Source: Natronogracilivirga saccharolytica (GTDB lineage: Bacteria; Bacteroidota; Rhodothermia; Balneolales; Natronogracilivirgulaceae). From it: 64,000 bases of DNA. Below are positions 1-9,982 of the stretch, piece after piece (within the stretch, counting starts at the first letter, position 1; every line of letters starts with the position of its first letter). The DNA lies in contig NZ_JAFIDN010000011.1 in the NCBI RefSeq assembly GCF_017921895.1, positions 62,001 to 126,000 of the forward strand, given 5' to 3'. A program made the position numbers and the translations under genes. The notes below the pieces were generated by a model. That model had not been told where the DNA came from. It worked only from the letters and a program-made list of their open reading frames with translations, and did no database searches.

Positions 1-315
1 GCGGCTCATCCGAATGACCTGTTCAGATTATTATTTTCCTGACTCTCCTTAATCTTTATTCCACCATGTACATCGGGCTGCAGCACCTGCACTCTTTTTT
101 ATCCTACCTTGTGATAGCCGGACTGATACTGACCCGCATCCCCTGGGCAGCCTGGCCGTAAGTACGCTTTATCAGTCTGAAGCATGTGCAGTTGCAGATA
201 TTTATGACGAAGCAGCAGACAGGCAGCGGGATACACGCAAATAAATAAAATTGTTGACTTTTGTTTGCGCGAACACGAGATTTGGAGCTTGTTTTAAAAG
301 AGAGCACCAAACACA
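1..315. other. Gene-free left edge / 5' flank
   Basis: No credible coding region. Open frames here are short, lack a start context and resemble no family. The 250-315 stretch is AT-rich and directly precedes the large secreted-protein gene, so it probably holds its promoter, but I could not pick out a convincing TAnnTTTG box. Confidence 0.5.
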
Positions 316-3300
316 ATGACTATGCGCAAACGATACAACTGGTTATCTTTTCTTTCCCTTCTTTTTTTCTTCTTTCTGCATACTTCCGCGGACGCACAGA
401 CGCAATGGCAAGGCGAATTCGGCCTGGGGCTTTCGAATGAAGGTTATGCCATGGTGGAAGGACCTGACGGGGATATTTACGTCGGTGGTGAATTTGATCA
501 GGCAGGACCATATACCACATCCGGACTTGCCCGCTGGGACGGAGAACACTGGCATCCGGTCGCCGATTTTGACGGGGATCTGCGGGCGCTGCACATCCAC
601 GGAGACATGCTCTATGCGGGCGGAAATTTTGACTCTGTAACACCGCACGGCGATGCCGAAATAACAACTTCGAATATTGTCCGGAAAAACCTTGATACAG
701 GCAGCTGGTCCGAAATGGACGGCGGACTCCAAGGCGGCAGTGTGGAAACCTTTGCAGATGATGCCGATAACAGCTTGTATGCCGGCGGATGTTTTCGTGA
801 AAATGATGGCCGTTCTCTTGACCGTATTGCCCGCTGGGACGGAAACAACTGGCGCCCGCTTAAGGCCGGTACGGATGATCGGAACGGTGTCAGTGCCTGT
901 GTTTATGACATGCAGTATGATGAAGATAATGGACGGCTGTATCTCGGCGGCAACTTTCGGGCGGCCGTGAATTATGATGCCATAGAGGATGAGAATCAGA
1001 CCATAGTTATTGGCGGAGTGGCCTACTACGATGGGCGCTGGCGACAAATCGGCGGTGGAATCAGTGATGAGTATCCCGGGCTTCCCAATCCGCGGGTCAG
1101 CTCCATTCATCTGCATGATAACGGTAATCTCTATGTAGGCGGAACGCTCTGGAAAGCATATAACGATGCAGACCGGGAGGTGGAAGTGGAAATCCGCACC
1201 TTCGCCCGCTGGGACGGATCAGAATGGCAGAGTATTTTCGATCAAAACTATGGCACCATGCATGTTATTGTCGCATCAGGTGACATACTTCATCTCGGCG
1301 GTTACTTTGAAAATGCCGGAACGGACGGACAAGAGACTTTCAAGGTCAATTCATATGCGCAGTATAACACACAAACCGGCGAACTGCTGACCAATGAGGT
1401 TGACGAGAGTCCTTTTGGCGAAGGATTCACCGATGCCGACGGAACGATTCGGCGGCAGGGCTTGATCCGCGACATTCTTATACCGGAGAACGGGGATGAT
1501 GTCTTTGTAACCGGACGTTTCGATCGTGCTCATATTGATGACGGTCTCACGGATCAGCGTGAAATTGACCGGATCGCCCGCTGGGACGGCGATACCTGGC
1601 ATGCGCTTGGCACCGGTTTCTCCGACGAGGTCACCAGTCTGGATGCCGTGGGTGACACCTTGTTCATAGCCGGCGGGTTCCATCATATCGCGAACCGCGG
1701 TGAGATGTTTGCATCCCCGCACCTTGCGGTTTTCGACCGGAGTACAGGGCTGTTTGTGCCTTCTGAAACGGCTGCAACCCCTTACGACGGCGGACGCGGT
1801 TATGAGGTGACTACCGATCCGGTCACCGGAACAGCTTATGCCGCCCTCAGCACCCGCACGATCACCCTGCCGGACGGCGAGACCGAAAGCGGGAATATCC
1901 TGAAGTGGAATCCTGTCGCCGAACGATGGGACCCGCTTGGCCGCGTTCGGCAAAGCCAGCAGCAGGACCACTGGATACGCGATATGGAGTTTGCCGGCGG
2001 ACAGCTCTATGTCGCCGGACGATTTGCCACACTATTCGGACAAGATACACCCGCCGGCCGTGCCGACCTGGTTCGTTACAACCCGGATACAGATGCGCTT
2101 GACTGGCCGGATACACGTGGTCTGATTGCACCTGATCACCGCCGGGCCGATGCGCTTGCCCATGATGAAGAGTGTCTGTATGCGCTGTTCTGGGTAAACT
2201 CAAATTTCAGAGAACATACCACAGGCAATATCATGTGCCTGGATTTTGAGACCGATGAACCGCATTGGTATCCGGGATACCTGTCATCTTCGCAGGGCGG
2301 CTCCGTAGACCTCCTGAAAAGCAATGAATTCCTGTATATCGCCCACAGCGCCAGCGGCTGGGTTCGCTTTTTTGATGATGACGGTGAAGTTACCTCTGAA
2401 AAGGATTTGTCCAACAATATCTCGTTGCTGCATCCGCAAACCGAAAGCTGGCTTTCATGGCCGGGCGAATACGGTGCCTGGGTCAGTAGTTTGGCCAAAC
2501 ATGAAAATGCTCTCTATGTGGCCGGAAGAAACACGGAGATTGACGACATTGAGTTTGACGGAATATCACTTTATGATAAAGGTAGCGCTCAATGGGTGGC
2601 AGTAGGGGACGCCCTGCAGCAATCCTTTACTTCACGGAATGACAGAAGCGGGGTTGCGGTAATTGATGATGAAATCTGGACCTGGGGTGATTTCCGGTTT
2701 ACCGGAAGCTCAGGAAGCGCCTTCCTGGCACGCTATCCGGAAGTATCTGAGGGCACGCCGGGACCGGCAGCGGCCTATCATACGCCTGATCTCACCCTCG
2801 CTCTTCAACAGGATCAGTCCGTTGAGATCCCCGTATATATTCCCAACATCGGAAATGAAAATCTGGACTGGTCACTCACAGTAGATCAGTCCGGGGAGTC
2901 TATTCATGGCAAAGCCGGCATAACCGGTACTTCAGAGAGCAGTTCAATGAGCGGGTCAGTTACCGATGAACCATGGATAACCACTGATGCGACCTCCGGA
3001 ACAGCTCCGGCAGGATCAGTCGACTCCGTCGTCGTAACTCTGGATCCGTCATCATTGCAAACAGGCGAGTATGAGGGTGTTATCGAAATCACGGGAAGTG
3101 ATGCCGTATCTGAAACCAACGAAATCCCCGTCTCGCTGACGGTCAATCCGCTGCAGCCGGCTACCGGTCCTTATCCTGAAGATGATCAGAACAATGTTCC
3201 GGCCATTCCGTCACTTACCTGGGAAAACCAGCGCTTTCCTGATGAAGTGACCGTGTATCTCGGGACATCGGAAATGCTGGATGAAGATGACATTCTTTAT

Positions 3301-4623
3301 CAGGGAGCGCCGGTCGATTCCCTGCCGGCAGATTCAGTTGCTGCTTTGCTTGACGCCCCGCTGGAAGCTTTCGGAACATATTACTGGCGGGTTGATCAGT
3401 CCAACGCCGTTTCTGAAGCCGAAGGCGAGGTTTGGAGCTTCAGAACAGCCGCAGGAGAAAATAAAATTGCCATTGGTGACCAGGAGTACGGTATAGATTA
3501 CTATCCGGTATACCCCTCAAACAATCCGGCCTGGATTCAGACGCTCTTCCCGGGTAACGAAATTGGCCGCTCGGGCACCATAACCTCACTGGCCTATTAT
3601 TATCTCGGTGAAGCGGACGCCACTCTGGATGTATCAATCTACATGGAAACTACTGCGGACGAGTCCTTCGAGGATAACGAATCATGGGTCCCGGAACCCG
3701 AGCTGACTCTGGTTTATGAGGGCGAGCTGGAAATGGAGGAGACCGGAGAAGCTTATTGGCTGGACCTTGAACTGGAGCAACCGTTTGAATATGATGCCGG
3801 TGAAAATCTCGTCATTGGTGTGTTCAGCGATGATGACCGTGACCTTGGCGATGCCATGCCGGGTATTCGTTTCTACAGCACAGACCGGGATGAGCCACTT
3901 TCGCTCTTCTGGTATGGCGAAGAAGAGGTGGATCCGGAAAATGCGGCCGGCAACGGGTATAACTGGCGGGAGCTGCCGGATATCCGACTGACATTTGGTG
4001 AGGCCGATGATGATCCTGGAGTTGTGGAGCCCGGTATAGCGTCGCTGACTAATCCGGAAAACGGTGCGGAAAACCTGACGGCCGGAGATGTCGTGCTTGA
4101 ATGGGAACACCCGGCAGAAGCCGACAGTGTCGAACTGCAGGTGGCGGAACACTCTGAATTTGAAGGAGACCTCGCCGTTTCGGCTGTTCTGGAAGGCGGA
4201 TCGGAATCGGGTACGTACGAGCCTGATGATTTGCAGGATGAAATGACATACTACTGGCGGATTCGTGTCTGGGAAGAAGATACGGTCGGCGAGTGGTCGG
4301 ATACCTGGTCATTTTCAACGGGCATCCCAACCGCTGCAGATGCAACCGCAGATGTTCCGGATAAAGTGGAGCTCAGGCAGAACTATCCGAATCCATTCAA
4401 TCCGGATACCCGGATCCGCTATGGAGTTCCGGAGTCCGGGCAGGTCCGGCTAACCGTCTATAACGCGCTCGGACAGCATGTGGCCACGCTGGTGAACGAA
4501 AATCAGTCAGAGGGCTGGCATGAGGTGCGATTTGATGCCGGAAGCTTGTCCAGCGGTGTATACATTTATGAGATCACCGCAGGTGATGTGGTAGAGACAC
4601 GTGCGATGATGCTGGTGAAATAA
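316..4623 (+). CDS. Large secreted multidomain protein with T9SS type A sorting domain
   Basis: 1435 residues, unknown substrate. A signal peptide occupies about residues 1-28 (hydrophobic run ending ADAQ). Residues 30-830 are built from repeats of the form IARWDGxxWxxL alternating with YVGGxF-type blades, which suggests one or more beta-propellers. A choice-of-anchor/BACON-like segment (about 835-960) and two FN3-like modules, each with YYWR, follow. The last 80 residues are a T9SS sorting domain: NYPNPFNPDTRIRY, the YNALGQ turn and the final GVYIYEITAGD. It is therefore expected to be exported and anchored at, or released from, the cell surface. It is strongly acidic. ATG at 316 or 322 could both start it. 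It is convergent with the thioesterase downstream. Function beyond secretion cannot be read from the sequence. Confidence 0.85.
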   Translation: MTMRKRYNWLSFLSLLFFFFLHTSADAQTQWQGEFGLGLSNEGYAMVEGPDGDIYVGGEFDQAGPYTTSGLARWDGEHWHPVADFDGDLRALHIHGDMLYAGGNFDSVTPHGDAEITTSNIVRKNLDTGSWSEMDGGLQGGSVETFADDADNSLYAGGCFRENDGRSLDRIARWDGNNWRPLKAGTDDRNGVSACVYDMQYDEDNGRLYLGGNFRAAVNYDAIEDENQTIVIGGVAYYDGRWRQIGGGISDEYPGLPNPRVSSIHLHDNGNLYVGGTLWKAYNDADREVEVEIRTFARWDGSEWQSIFDQNYGTMHVIVASGDILHLGGYFENAGTDGQETFKVNSYAQYNTQTGELLTNEVDESPFGEGFTDADGTIRRQGLIRDILIPENGDDVFVTGRFDRAHIDDGLTDQREIDRIARWDGDTWHALGTGFSDEVTSLDAVGDTLFIAGGFHHIANRGEMFASPHLAVFDRSTGLFVPSETAATPYDGGRGYEVTTDPVTGTAYAALSTRTITLPDGETESGNILKWNPVAERWDPLGRVRQSQQQDHWIRDMEFAGGQLYVAGRFATLFGQDTPAGRADLVRYNPDTDALDWPDTRGLIAPDHRRADALAHDEECLYALFWVNSNFREHTTGNIMCLDFETDEPHWYPGYLSSSQGGSVDLLKSNEFLYIAHSASGWVRFFDDDGEVTSEKDLSNNISLLHPQTESWLSWPGEYGAWVSSLAKHENALYVAGRNTEIDDIEFDGISLYDKGSAQWVAVGDALQQSFTSRNDRSGVAVIDDEIWTWGDFRFTGSSGSAFLARYPEVSEGTPGPAAAYHTPDLTLALQQDQSVEIPVYIPNIGNENLDWSLTVDQSGESIHGKAGITGTSESSSMSGSVTDEPWITTDATSGTAPAGSVDSVVVTLDPSSLQTGEYEGVIEITGSDAVSETNEIPVSLTVNPLQPATGPYPEDDQNNVPAIPSLTWENQRFPDEVTVYLGTSEMLDEDDILYQGAPVDSLPADSVAALLDAPLEAFGTYYWRVDQSNAVSEAEGEVWSFRTAAGENKIAIGDQEYGIDYYPVYPSNNPAWIQTLFPGNEIGRSGTITSLAYYYLGEADATLDVSIYMETTADESFEDNESWVPEPELTLVYEGELEMEETGEAYWLDLELEQPFEYDAGENLVIGVFSDDDRDLGDAMPGIRFYSTDRDEPLSLFWYGEEEVDPENAAGNGYNWRELPDIRLTFGEADDDPGVVEPGIASLTNPENGAENLTAGDVVLEWEHPAEADSVELQVAEHSEFEGDLAVSAVLEGGSESGTYEPDDLQDEMTYYWRIRVWEEDTVGEWSDTWSFSTGIPTAADATADVPDKVELRQNYPNPFNPDTRIRYGVPESGQVRLTVYNALGQHVATLVNENQSEGWHEVRFDAGSLSSGVYIYEITAGDVVETRAMMLVK

Positions 4624-4635
4624 TTTCACCAGCAT
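4609..4635. terminator. 12-bp perfect inverted repeat with the TAA stop codon as loop
   Basis: 4609-4620 (ATGCTGGTGAAA) is the exact reverse complement of 4624-4635. The three unpaired bases 4621-4623 are the TAA stop codon of the preceding gene. It lies between two convergent genes, so it may act as a bidirectional 3'-end hairpin. No U-tract follows, so classic intrinsic termination is uncertain. Confidence 0.5.
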
Positions 4636-4663
4636 TTGCCGGAGTGCATTCTTCTGCCGGAGG

Positions 4664-5431
4664 CTATTCTTCTACGGGCTGTGTCCGCGGTTTCCACAGG
4701 GTTTCGGCAGATGCACAGACATTGTCGTTTGACTCGGTTTTGATGGAGTGCGAATAAGCGTGTTCATCGGAGGGGTGCCGGCGGGTAAAAGAGACCAGCG
4801 AGTCACCGTACTGTGCTTCGCTCACAAAACGGCCGTCGATGGAGTGCAGATAGCAGCTGTTCTTCACATCCTCCGGCATTGACTCCATCAGCCAGGCCAG
4901 ATAGCGGATATTGTTCACGTGGCCGTAGGCATCCACGTCATACTTGTTGATGGTGAAGCGGCGTGACATATCGGATGAAAGCACCGGTTTGATTTTCCGG
5001 GTGATGTTATGGTCGATACACATCTCATCGCGGAACGACCACTTCTGCATGATGTCCTCAAAAATATTGGCCGGGCGCCTTTTTTCGATATCGAAGAAAA
5101 GCCAGAGACCGCGGGCGCGGCCGATGATATTGCGGTTTCCGTCATAGATGATATTTTCGCGGTACCCCCGGATGGATGTGTACGTGGAGAGCCAGGTGCG
5201 AATGGTGATGTTCTCCTTGTAGACGGGATAACGCTCCATCTGCATGTAACCGGAAAGCAGTATCCATCCGATGTTCTTTCGTTTCAGTTCGTACAAACTG
5301 TGGCCGATGGAATGACAGTGATCCGCGGCGGCCTCCTCCAGCAGTGTTAATATTGTGGTGGGAGAAGCTTCGCCAAAGTCATTCATCTCAAAATATCTTA
5401 ATTGAAATGACCGGTCAAAATAAGTATTCAT
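4664..5431 (-). CDS. Acyl-ACP thioesterase (FatA/FatB-like)
   Basis: 255 residues, the usual length for bacterial acyl-ACP thioesterases, with two hotdog folds in tandem. It would hydrolyse acyl-acyl carrier protein to free fatty acid in the cytoplasm. The first half contains RYFEMNDFGEASP and the family-typical WILLSGYMQMERYP then ITIRTWLS. The second hotdog repeat contains YDVDAYGHVNNIRYLAW, where the N/H residues of the active site are expected. The start at 5431 gives MNTYFDRSFQLRYFE, matching the family N-terminus. It stands alone and is convergent with the secreted-protein gene. The family call is secure; chain-length preference cannot be told. Confidence 0.88.
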   Translation of the reverse strand: MNTYFDRSFQLRYFEMNDFGEASPTTILTLLEEAAADHCHSIGHSLYELKRKNIGWILLSGYMQMERYPVYKENITIRTWLSTYTSIRGYRENIIYDGNRNIIGRARGLWLFFDIEKRRPANIFEDIMQKWSFRDEMCIDHNITRKIKPVLSSDMSRRFTINKYDVDAYGHVNNIRYLAWLMESMPEDVKNSCYLHSIDGRFVSEAQYGDSLVSFTRRHPSDEHAYSHSIKTESNDNVCASAETLWKPRTQPVEE

Positions 5432-5725
5432 GATATTGCCGATAATGCATTATTGGATAATCTGATGATACCTGTACAAAAAATAAAATAATCACATATC
5501 AGATATATTTTTTTTATCAGAATACTGGAAATGTAATGAATTATGTGTTCCGGTCACAAAGAATGCCAGAGCAGCAAATGGTCTGCGGAGACCAGCCTGA
5601 CCTTCCCGATGGCACGGATCTGCATGGTCAAAGCCGGCTATCGTATCTCCGACCGCAGTGAGCTGGGATTCGGCACCGCCTGTATTTCATCGAAAAAAAG
5701 TGTACGGCTTTTCCAGGCCCGGGAC

Positions 5726-8248
5726 CTAAAACTCGATCTTGTAGCTGATGCTCGGGACCACGATCACGCTCTTGTCCAGCTCCACGCTTTCGGTTTTGTA
5801 GTTGTAATTGTACCCCTCCGCCGTGGCCCTGCCGAGCATGTTTTTCACCTGCAGGGCCCAGATGCTCGAATACCCCGGACGGTTCATGCGCCAGGTGACC
5901 GAAAGGTCGGCGTACACGGTGGAGGCCAGCTGGTTGCTGAACGCCCGAGTCTCATCAAAGAACACCAGTTCGCGTTCCCTGGACTTCTCCTCCAGCACCG
6001 GACTGACCCGCTCGCCGCCTATGAAATTGAGCCGGGTGTTCACGCCCAGTATCCTGCGGCTGTCCCGGAAGGCAAACTCCCTTCCGACCAGCGCATTGGC
6101 CACGTAACCCTTGTTGAAACGGGTGTTGCGCCATACGCCGTCACCGCCTTTGTAGCGCGAGGAGAACACCGATCCGGTAACCAGGAAGTAGTAGCCCCGG
6201 TGCAGGAACCGCTCGAAGGTCACATCCAGCCCCACGTTCCTGCCGATACTGTTGTTTTCAAGGACGTCGCTGAAGGCCCAGTCCTGCTGGTAGTTGATCA
6301 TGGAGAAGGAGCTGTCCGCGATGCCGGGAGCGTCGAAAAGGAACTGGGCATAGGGCTCGATCTTGAGGCGCATGTTGTCGCTGACCTGCCAGTCCCAGGC
6401 CAGCACAAAATGGTGCGCCCCGGAAAGCCGGAGGTCCACGTTCGGGAGCGTGCTGGAGTTCAGCTGGATATCGGCGTTCGCAAGTGCAGATGGGTTCGAG
6501 TGGATATCGGTGTCCGCGAGCGCAGATGAGTTCGAGTGGATATCGGTGTCCGCGAGCGCATCGGATCTGTTCGCTTCGGCTCTGACCAGATAAACCTTGA
6601 GCTCTTCACGCTGGCTGTGCCTGCCATACCCGAGGCTCACGGAATGGCTTCCGGAAAGGTTCAGGCGCAGCGCGATCCTCGGATCCACCCAGAAGGCCTC
6701 GTTCAGGGCAAAGTATCCGGTGTTCACCCCGGCGTTCAGCAACAGGTTTTGTGACAGGCTCCAGCGCGACTGCGTATAAAACTCCACCACGTGACTGTGG
6801 TCGCGTTCATCAACCAAATTGCGGTACGTTGACGGATCGCTTTCGAGGGTGCTGTTGATGTCGAGGTTGTATTGCAGCCTTTTGACGGTCAGCCCGGTCT
6901 GTGTGGTGAACCTCGGGCTGAACGTGTGGCTGATGTAGGAGCCGATACTCAGATTGCCCGAGTTGTCGATCGCAGACAGGTCATCGTGGGCCACCAGGTC
7001 ATCATCCTGCCGCACGGTCTCCATTCGGTTGCGGATGCCCGTTGCGGCCAGCGTGGTGTTGACATACGTCCTTTTTCCGGTCAGGATGCGGTGCGAGAGT
7101 CCGACCGCGCCCATTTCAATGCCCCAGTCGAAGGAGACCCGGTCCCAGTCGTTATCCCACATCTGCGGATCGGTCTGGAGCGGCTCGAAGGCCTTGTCGA
7201 TGCCGCCGACCCCCCACAAGGAGAAGGTGCCGGCATTCCGGGTGGGCATGTTGAACTTGAAGGAGAGGTCCTGGTACCGGAACTCCTGATCGGTCGGAAT
7301 CAAATTGAGGTCGGTGAGCAGCCCCAGCGTCGAATACCGGTAATTGAACAGGTAGGATGCGCTGGATCCGGGCACGACGGGTCCCTCGGATGCGATGTCC
7401 AGCCCCATGGTTCCGGCCTGGAAAGTGTGCTGGTGGACCGTGCTGTTTCCGGTGCGCAGGTTCATGTCGAACACCCCGGCCAGCGCATTGCCGTACTCGG
7501 CGGGGAAGGCACTGGTATGGAAATCGGAGTTGTCCAGCATCTGACTGCTGAAGAGCGTCACAATTCCTCCGCCGGCCACGTTGCCCCCGGCAAAATGGTG
7601 CGGTGTCGGGATTTCCACGCCTTCCACCCGCCAGGATATACCCTTCGGACTGTTTCCCCGCACGATGATGGCATTGTTCTGGACGTTTCCCACCGCAACG
7701 CCGGCGTAGGCGGACACCAGCCGGGCCGGATCGTCCATGCCGCCCGCATACCGCCGCGTCTCCTCGACACTGAACGACCGGGAGCTCACCGTGGCCATGG
7801 AATTCAACGGCTTGTTTTTCACGATTTCCGGGGTGATGATGACCTCGCCCAATTCGGATATGGATTGCCGCAGTCCGATATCCACCACAACCTCCCTGCC
7901 GGATGTGGCCATCACCTCGGGGATGATTACCGGTTCGTAGCCGATGTAATTTACCTGAAGCGAATGCCGGCCCAGCGGAACCCTGGAAATGTGGAAGTTG
8001 CCCCGGGCATCGGTCGATGCTCCCAACAGGGGCTCACTATCGCGAATAATGACGGTAGCACCGATGAGAGGCTCCATGGTCTGGGCGTCGTAGACGTTGC
8101 CCTTGATGGTTTGAGTGATCGGGGTGGTTTGGGTCTGTGTGCTTTGGGCGACCGGTTGCGAATTGGACTTCGGGACAATGAAGAGCATCAGTATTGCCGC
8201 CAGCAGGAAGTTGAAGAGCTGTATTCGATTCATGATATTTCGTGACAT
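5726..8248 (-). CDS. TonB-dependent receptor with carboxypeptidase-like plug extension
   Basis: About 840 residues from the chosen ATG at 8248. The frame is open 44 codons further, but those residues look non-coding and the signal peptide (hydrophobic run ending PKSNSQ) starts just after 8248. ATG at 8233 is an alternative. After the signal come a CarboxypepD_reg-like beta-sandwich (IKGNVYDAQTMEPLIGATV), the plug (GVAVGNVQNNAIIVRGNSPKG), and an outer-membrane barrel ending in aromatic-rich strands (SYKIEF). It would import a ligand with TonB energy. A membrane AraC-type regulator lies upstream on the same strand and may control it. The ligand is unknown. Confidence 0.87.
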   Translation of the reverse strand: MSRNIMNRIQLFNFLLAAILMLFIVPKSNSQPVAQSTQTQTTPITQTIKGNVYDAQTMEPLIGATVIIRDSEPLLGASTDARGNFHISRVPLGRHSLQVNYIGYEPVIIPEVMATSGREVVVDIGLRQSISELGEVIITPEIVKNKPLNSMATVSSRSFSVEETRRYAGGMDDPARLVSAYAGVAVGNVQNNAIIVRGNSPKGISWRVEGVEIPTPHHFAGGNVAGGGIVTLFSSQMLDNSDFHTSAFPAEYGNALAGVFDMNLRTGNSTVHQHTFQAGTMGLDIASEGPVVPGSSASYLFNYRYSTLGLLTDLNLIPTDQEFRYQDLSFKFNMPTRNAGTFSLWGVGGIDKAFEPLQTDPQMWDNDWDRVSFDWGIEMGAVGLSHRILTGKRTYVNTTLAATGIRNRMETVRQDDDLVAHDDLSAIDNSGNLSIGSYISHTFSPRFTTQTGLTVKRLQYNLDINSTLESDPSTYRNLVDERDHSHVVEFYTQSRWSLSQNLLLNAGVNTGYFALNEAFWVDPRIALRLNLSGSHSVSLGYGRHSQREELKVYLVRAEANRSDALADTDIHSNSSALADTDIHSNPSALANADIQLNSSTLPNVDLRLSGAHHFVLAWDWQVSDNMRLKIEPYAQFLFDAPGIADSSFSMINYQQDWAFSDVLENNSIGRNVGLDVTFERFLHRGYYFLVTGSVFSSRYKGGDGVWRNTRFNKGYVANALVGREFAFRDSRRILGVNTRLNFIGGERVSPVLEEKSRERELVFFDETRAFSNQLASTVYADLSVTWRMNRPGYSSIWALQVKNMLGRATAEGYNYNYKTESVELDKSVIVVPSISYKIEF
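6430..6573 (-). repeat. Four 36-bp tandem repeats inside the TonB receptor gene
   Basis: Units start at 6430, 6466, 6502 and 6538, exactly 36 bp apart, so the reading frame is kept. Each encodes a 12-residue unit of the type SxALADTDIHSN. The two central copies are nearly identical and the outer ones have diverged. The repeats fall in the barrel region, probably an extracellular loop. Confidence 0.8.
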
Positions 8249-8327
8249 GATTTTGGGTGATGGAAAAGGTATGAAGGATAGGGTTGGAAAAAGGTCGATG
8301 GACATCGGTCGATGCACAAATGGAGGA

Positions 8328-8450
8328 TCAGCCAAAGCTGTTGCTGAGGTGTATCCAGAGGATGAATGCCATGATCGCAATGCTGATCAGGCAGAGGACT
8401 CCGTACAGCAGGGACGGGATGATTTTTTTGAGGATATTTTGTCGTTTCAT
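8328..8450 (-). CDS. Possible 40-residue single-pass membrane peptide
   Basis: ATG at 8450 gives a peptide with a basic N-terminus (MKRQNILKK) followed by about 22 hydrophobic residues and the tail IHLSNSFG. It sits between the AraC-type regulator and the TonB receptor on the same strand, 79 bp before the receptor start. No clear ribosome site precedes it and no family is recognised. Length, basic-hydrophobic layout and position support a real small membrane protein only weakly. Confidence 0.35.
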   Translation of the reverse strand: MKRQNILKKIIPSLLYGVLCLISIAIMAFILWIHLSNSFG

Positions 8451-8682
8451 AGTGCAGGTTTCCGGTTTGTGTTCCACGGATGGTGTGGTAACTGCGATAA
8501 ATATCGGAAGGCGGGCTCTCCTGGTCGTCCGGACCTGCAGGTGTGTACTACCGGACCGGCCCACTCCTGCAGGATTGGACGCTGCCCTGTGCACGACGGA
8601 AGGGAATGAATGGCACGATCAGGGCTTATGCTTCCGCACCATGGCTGGTATCCGACTCATGCCTGAGTTTCCGGTGCATTTC

Positions 8683-9810
8683 CTAAGCATCCGACACATA
8701 CTGGGTCGGAGTTTTGCCCGTGATCTTTTTGAACACCTGGTTGAAGGATGACTTGGAGTTGAATCCGGAATCCAGTGCAATGGCAAGGATGCTGTAATTG
8801 CTGTTGTCCGGATCGGCGACCCTCTGCTTGAACTCCTCCACACGGTATGTGTTGACAAAATCGAAGAAGTTCTTGTCCTCGTATTGATTGATGATCTGCG
8901 AAAGGTGGTTGGCGGTGATCCCCAGTTCATCGGCCAAGTTGCCGAGGGACAATTTCGGCTCAAGGTAGGGCTTCTTCGTGTTCATCAGCGCAATCAGTTT
9001 CCCGTGGTACTGCTGCGCGAGTTCCGCCTTGAGTCCCGACCTGAGGTACTCCCCGGAAGGTTTCGGTTCCACTATCTGCTGGATCTGGCTGGTTCCATCA
9101 GCGAAAACATTCCTGTGCCTGATGCCGGAGTATCCCAGAAACAGGATGAAGCCGACGAGCGGCACGTACAGGACCAGGTCGGTGTTGAATCCGAAGTGTA
9201 CCCCCAGCCCCCACTCCAGCATGACCACAATACCGGAAATCAGGAAAATCATCCCGATGCCCCAGATGAAATATTTCAGCCAGCTCAGGTCGATTGATTC
9301 CTTGTAGGCGAAATTCTGGTTCCTCAGGTCTTCGTACCAGCCCAGCAGCCGGTAGGAAGCAATGGCATAGCCGATGCCGGAGGCGAAGAACGCGAACAGC
9401 GAAAAGATGATGAAGGCGGTATAGTCATCCAACTCCCCGTGATTTACCATCAGTTTTTCTTCCGCGGAGTAGAAAAAAAAGAACGGGATCATGTAGATAT
9501 AGAAAAGCGCCGCCGGTCCGAAATGCAGATAGTTCTTCCAGTGGAAACGCTGGTCGCTTTTCATGGAAAAAAGCACGTAAAGGTACAGAAATGGGCCGTG
9601 CAGAAGGGGGAAAGGGTGGTGGATGCCGGACATGTGCGGATATTTCTCCCAGAATCCCAGATAGTAGAGATAGTAGCTGAACAGATGGAGGCCGATCACG
9701 AACATCCACACGGCCAGGATCCGGTCGGATGTGGGCGCCTTCTTTTTGGTCAGCAGCAGAAACTGAAGGAAGAAACAGAGGAAGATCCCGATAGTGAAAA
9801 CGGTGTTCAT
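8683..9810 (-). CDS. Membrane-anchored AraC-family transcriptional regulator
   Basis: 375 residues. The N-terminal 230 residues form about seven hydrophobic helices (for example FTIGIFLCFFLQFLLL, FIIFSLFAFFASGIGYAIASY, LVGFILFLGYSGI). The C-terminal 100 residues are an AraC-type double helix-turn-helix: LGNLADELGITANHLSQIIN and then AIALDSGFNSKSSFNQVFKK, GKTPTQY. This layout is common in Bacteroidota-like genomes and suggests a sensor in the inner membrane that binds DNA through its cytoplasmic tail. The TonB receptor downstream on the same strand is the obvious candidate target. The signal is unknown. Confidence 0.88.
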   Translation of the reverse strand: MNTVFTIGIFLCFFLQFLLLTKKKAPTSDRILAVWMFVIGLHLFSYYLYYLGFWEKYPHMSGIHHPFPLLHGPFLYLYVLFSMKSDQRFHWKNYLHFGPAALFYIYMIPFFFFYSAEEKLMVNHGELDDYTAFIIFSLFAFFASGIGYAIASYRLLGWYEDLRNQNFAYKESIDLSWLKYFIWGIGMIFLISGIVVMLEWGLGVHFGFNTDLVLYVPLVGFILFLGYSGIRHRNVFADGTSQIQQIVEPKPSGEYLRSGLKAELAQQYHGKLIALMNTKKPYLEPKLSLGNLADELGITANHLSQIINQYEDKNFFDFVNTYRVEEFKQRVADPDNSNYSILAIALDSGFNSKSSFNQVFKKITGKTPTQYVSDA

Positions 9811-9982
9811 TGGGGTGGTTTCAAACAGCTGGTTTTAATGCCATTACTGGACTGGATTATTTCTGCGACAATGTGAAAAAGTAGCTATATGAGGTGTATT
9901 AACCAATCGCTAATTGGCAGCGCGACCGGTGTCATTCCAACAACTTTTTAAATTGATTTTCCGGTGTTGTGGTGGGATTTTT

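Noticed and set aside
5543..6529. 328-codon open frame on the + strand
   Set aside because: Mostly antisense to the TonB receptor. The first 180 bp (5543-5725) read a little like barrel sequence but without start or homologue, so I could not support a gene or a remnant.
6872..8245. 457-codon open frame on the + strand
   Set aside because: It lies antisense inside the TonB receptor gene. It has no family resemblance and reflects the GC-rich codon pattern of the real gene.
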